Positions 32,981 through 33,808 of a stretch of DNA of 33,808 bases are shown in pieces. The translations under genes and the position numbers were made by a program. The stretch is from positions 1 to 33,808 of the forward strand of contig CANLYR010000046.1 in NCBI GenBank assembly GCA_947495425.1, written 5' to 3'. Every line of letters begins with the position of its first letter. Position 1 is the stretch's first letter. Source of the stretch: an uncultured Aquimarina sp. (GTDB lineage: Bacteria > Bacteroidota > Bacteroidia > Flavobacteriales > Flavobacteriaceae). The notes beneath the pieces were generated by a model. That model was not told the origin of the DNA, did not search any database, and saw nothing but the letters and a program-made list of their open reading frames with translations.

Positions 32981-33008
32981 CTAAAGGTAGTAAAATACGT
33001 TATCTTTA
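32981..33008 (+). promoter_or_regulatory. Transposase promoter, TTTG-N20-TATCTTTA
   Basis: TTTTG (32976-32980) precedes TATCTTTA (33001-33008) by 20 bases; the transposase ATG follows at 33012. Very short leader. Confidence 0.4.
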
Positions 33009-33011
33009 GTT

Positions 33012-33808
33012 ATGCAAGGCAAAAAAACGTATCAAAAGAAGCTTTTTAATAACTTTCAGTTGAGTTCTCGAGTTCCAGAACATAATTTTTACCGACGATT
33101 AAAGTCAGTCCTTCACTTAGATTTTTTATACAGATCGACCAGTACTTATTATGGTAGCAGCGGTCAGAAGAGCATTGATCCCGTGGTATTTTTTAAGCTG
33201 TGTTTAGTAGGTTATCTGGAGAATATCATCAGTGACCGCAAGCTTATTGCGCACGCTAGTATGCGATTGGACATTCTGTACTTTTTGGGCTATGATATTG
33301 ATGAGGAGCTACCCTGGCACAGTACCATCAGCAGAACCAGACAATTATTTCCAGAGGAAGTGTTTGAGAAGGTGTTTACTCACGTCTTTGAGATGTGTGT
33401 AGATAAGGGTATGGTAAAAGGCAGTACACAGGCGATCGATAGTGCTCCTGTGAAGGCAAACGCCAGTATGGATAGTTTGGAGTTAAAAGTCCATGCGCAG
33501 GAACTAACAGCTCATCTTTCAGATATTCGTCATATCAGTAATAGAGACAAAGATACTTATCGTAAAGCTAAAGACAATAAAGCCAACAAAGAGCAACGAG
33601 AGATAACTGCCAGCGATAAGGAACTCAAGGAAATAAAGAGCCGTAACAAGAACTAGAGTGAGAACCAGAACCAGCGACCGGGCGCGGGCAACAAGGGAAG
33701 TCGCTATACAAGTAATAAGACCCACTACTCACCAACCGATCCAGATGCAAGAATAAGTGTAAAGCCAGGTAAGGCCAGAAAGCTCAACTATCACAGTCAG
33801 CTCAGTGT
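33012..33808 (+). pseudogene. IS1182-family transposase with internal amber codon (runs off the window)
   Basis: The first 214 codons encode the N-terminal DUF772 region of an IS1182-type transposase: SVLHLDFLYRSTSTYYG, SIDPVVFFKLCLVGYLENI, DEELPWHSTISRTRQLFPEE and the first catalytic-region segment AIDSAPVKANASMDSLEL. A TAG stop stands at 33654-33656, but the same frame stays open to the window end and continues with family text: SENQNQRPGAGNKGSRYTSN, then THYSPTDPDARISVKPGKAR and KLNYHSQLSV. The stop most likely replaced a TGG tryptophan codon. The element is thus probably inactive, unless the stop is read through or is an error. The rest of the catalytic domain and the right end lie outside. 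Confidence 0.87.

Noticed and set aside
1..33808. CRISPR array, phage genes or a secondary-metabolite cluster
   Set aside because: No regularly spaced repeats, no phage structural or integrase genes, and no biosynthetic core enzymes in any frame.

Overview
The window is a chromosomal piece of a bacterium of phylum Bacteroidota, most likely a marine Flavobacteriaceae (an Aquimarina-like relative would fit, but species cannot be settled here). The reasons are: AT-rich DNA; promoters of the TTG / TAnnTTTG type with few Shine-Dalgarno sequences; a Porin_10-family outer-membrane protein; a secreted protease ending in a type IX secretion (T9SS) sorting domain; lipoproteins with acidic residues after the lipobox cysteine; and small families such as DUF5522, DUF4230, DUF6515, GDYXXLXY and YiaA/B that are typical of this group.

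Layout. (1) 1-465: no protein gene. Two tandem minus-strand promoters and a box A-like motif suggest the leader of an rRNA operon whose 16S gene would start just outside the left edge. (2) 466-4953, minus: a YdeP-like molybdopterin oxidoreductase and a Porin_10 protein. (3) 5089-11819, plus: rnhB, a large lipoprotein, and a reprolysin-like multidomain T9SS metalloprotease. (4) 11877-13421, minus: a small lipoprotein, lipB, and a 52-residue YqaE/Pmp3 membrane protein. (5) 13692-16054, plus: lysS and a SPOR-domain membrane protein. (6) 16133-19015, minus: a DUF6515 lipoprotein, a GDYXXLXY/DUF2157 membrane pair, and a YiaA/B protein followed by a strongly structured 3' region. (7) 19197-24606, plus: a helical-repeat protein of unknown role, a frameshifted HExxH lipoprotein protease, and a solitary TIR-like protein whose usual catalytic glutamate position is valine. 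(8) 24986-28450, minus: a tight four-gene run ending in hemL, with a glucosaminidase/LysM lipoprotein, an ACC-deaminase-family PLP enzyme and a small HExxH membrane protein. (9) 28480-30030, plus: DUF5522, DUF4136 and DUF4230 proteins. (10) 30505-33808: an ankyrin/PD40 protein, a ParDE toxin-antitoxin pair next to an attC-like imperfect palindrome, and the 5' part of an IS1182-type transposase broken by an in-frame amber codon.

Most of the window is ordinary core genome: tRNA charging, lipoylation, haem precursor synthesis, RNA:DNA hybrid removal and envelope proteins. The accessory signals are concentrated at the right end (ParDE, attC-like fold, IS) and in intergenic repeats, including a 47-bp dispersed element present twice. 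The best candidates for something new are the ParDE/attC-like arrangement, the TIR-like protein lacking its glutamate, the long structured RNA region after the YiaA/B gene, and a possible 44-residue peptide after the ankyrin/PD40 gene.
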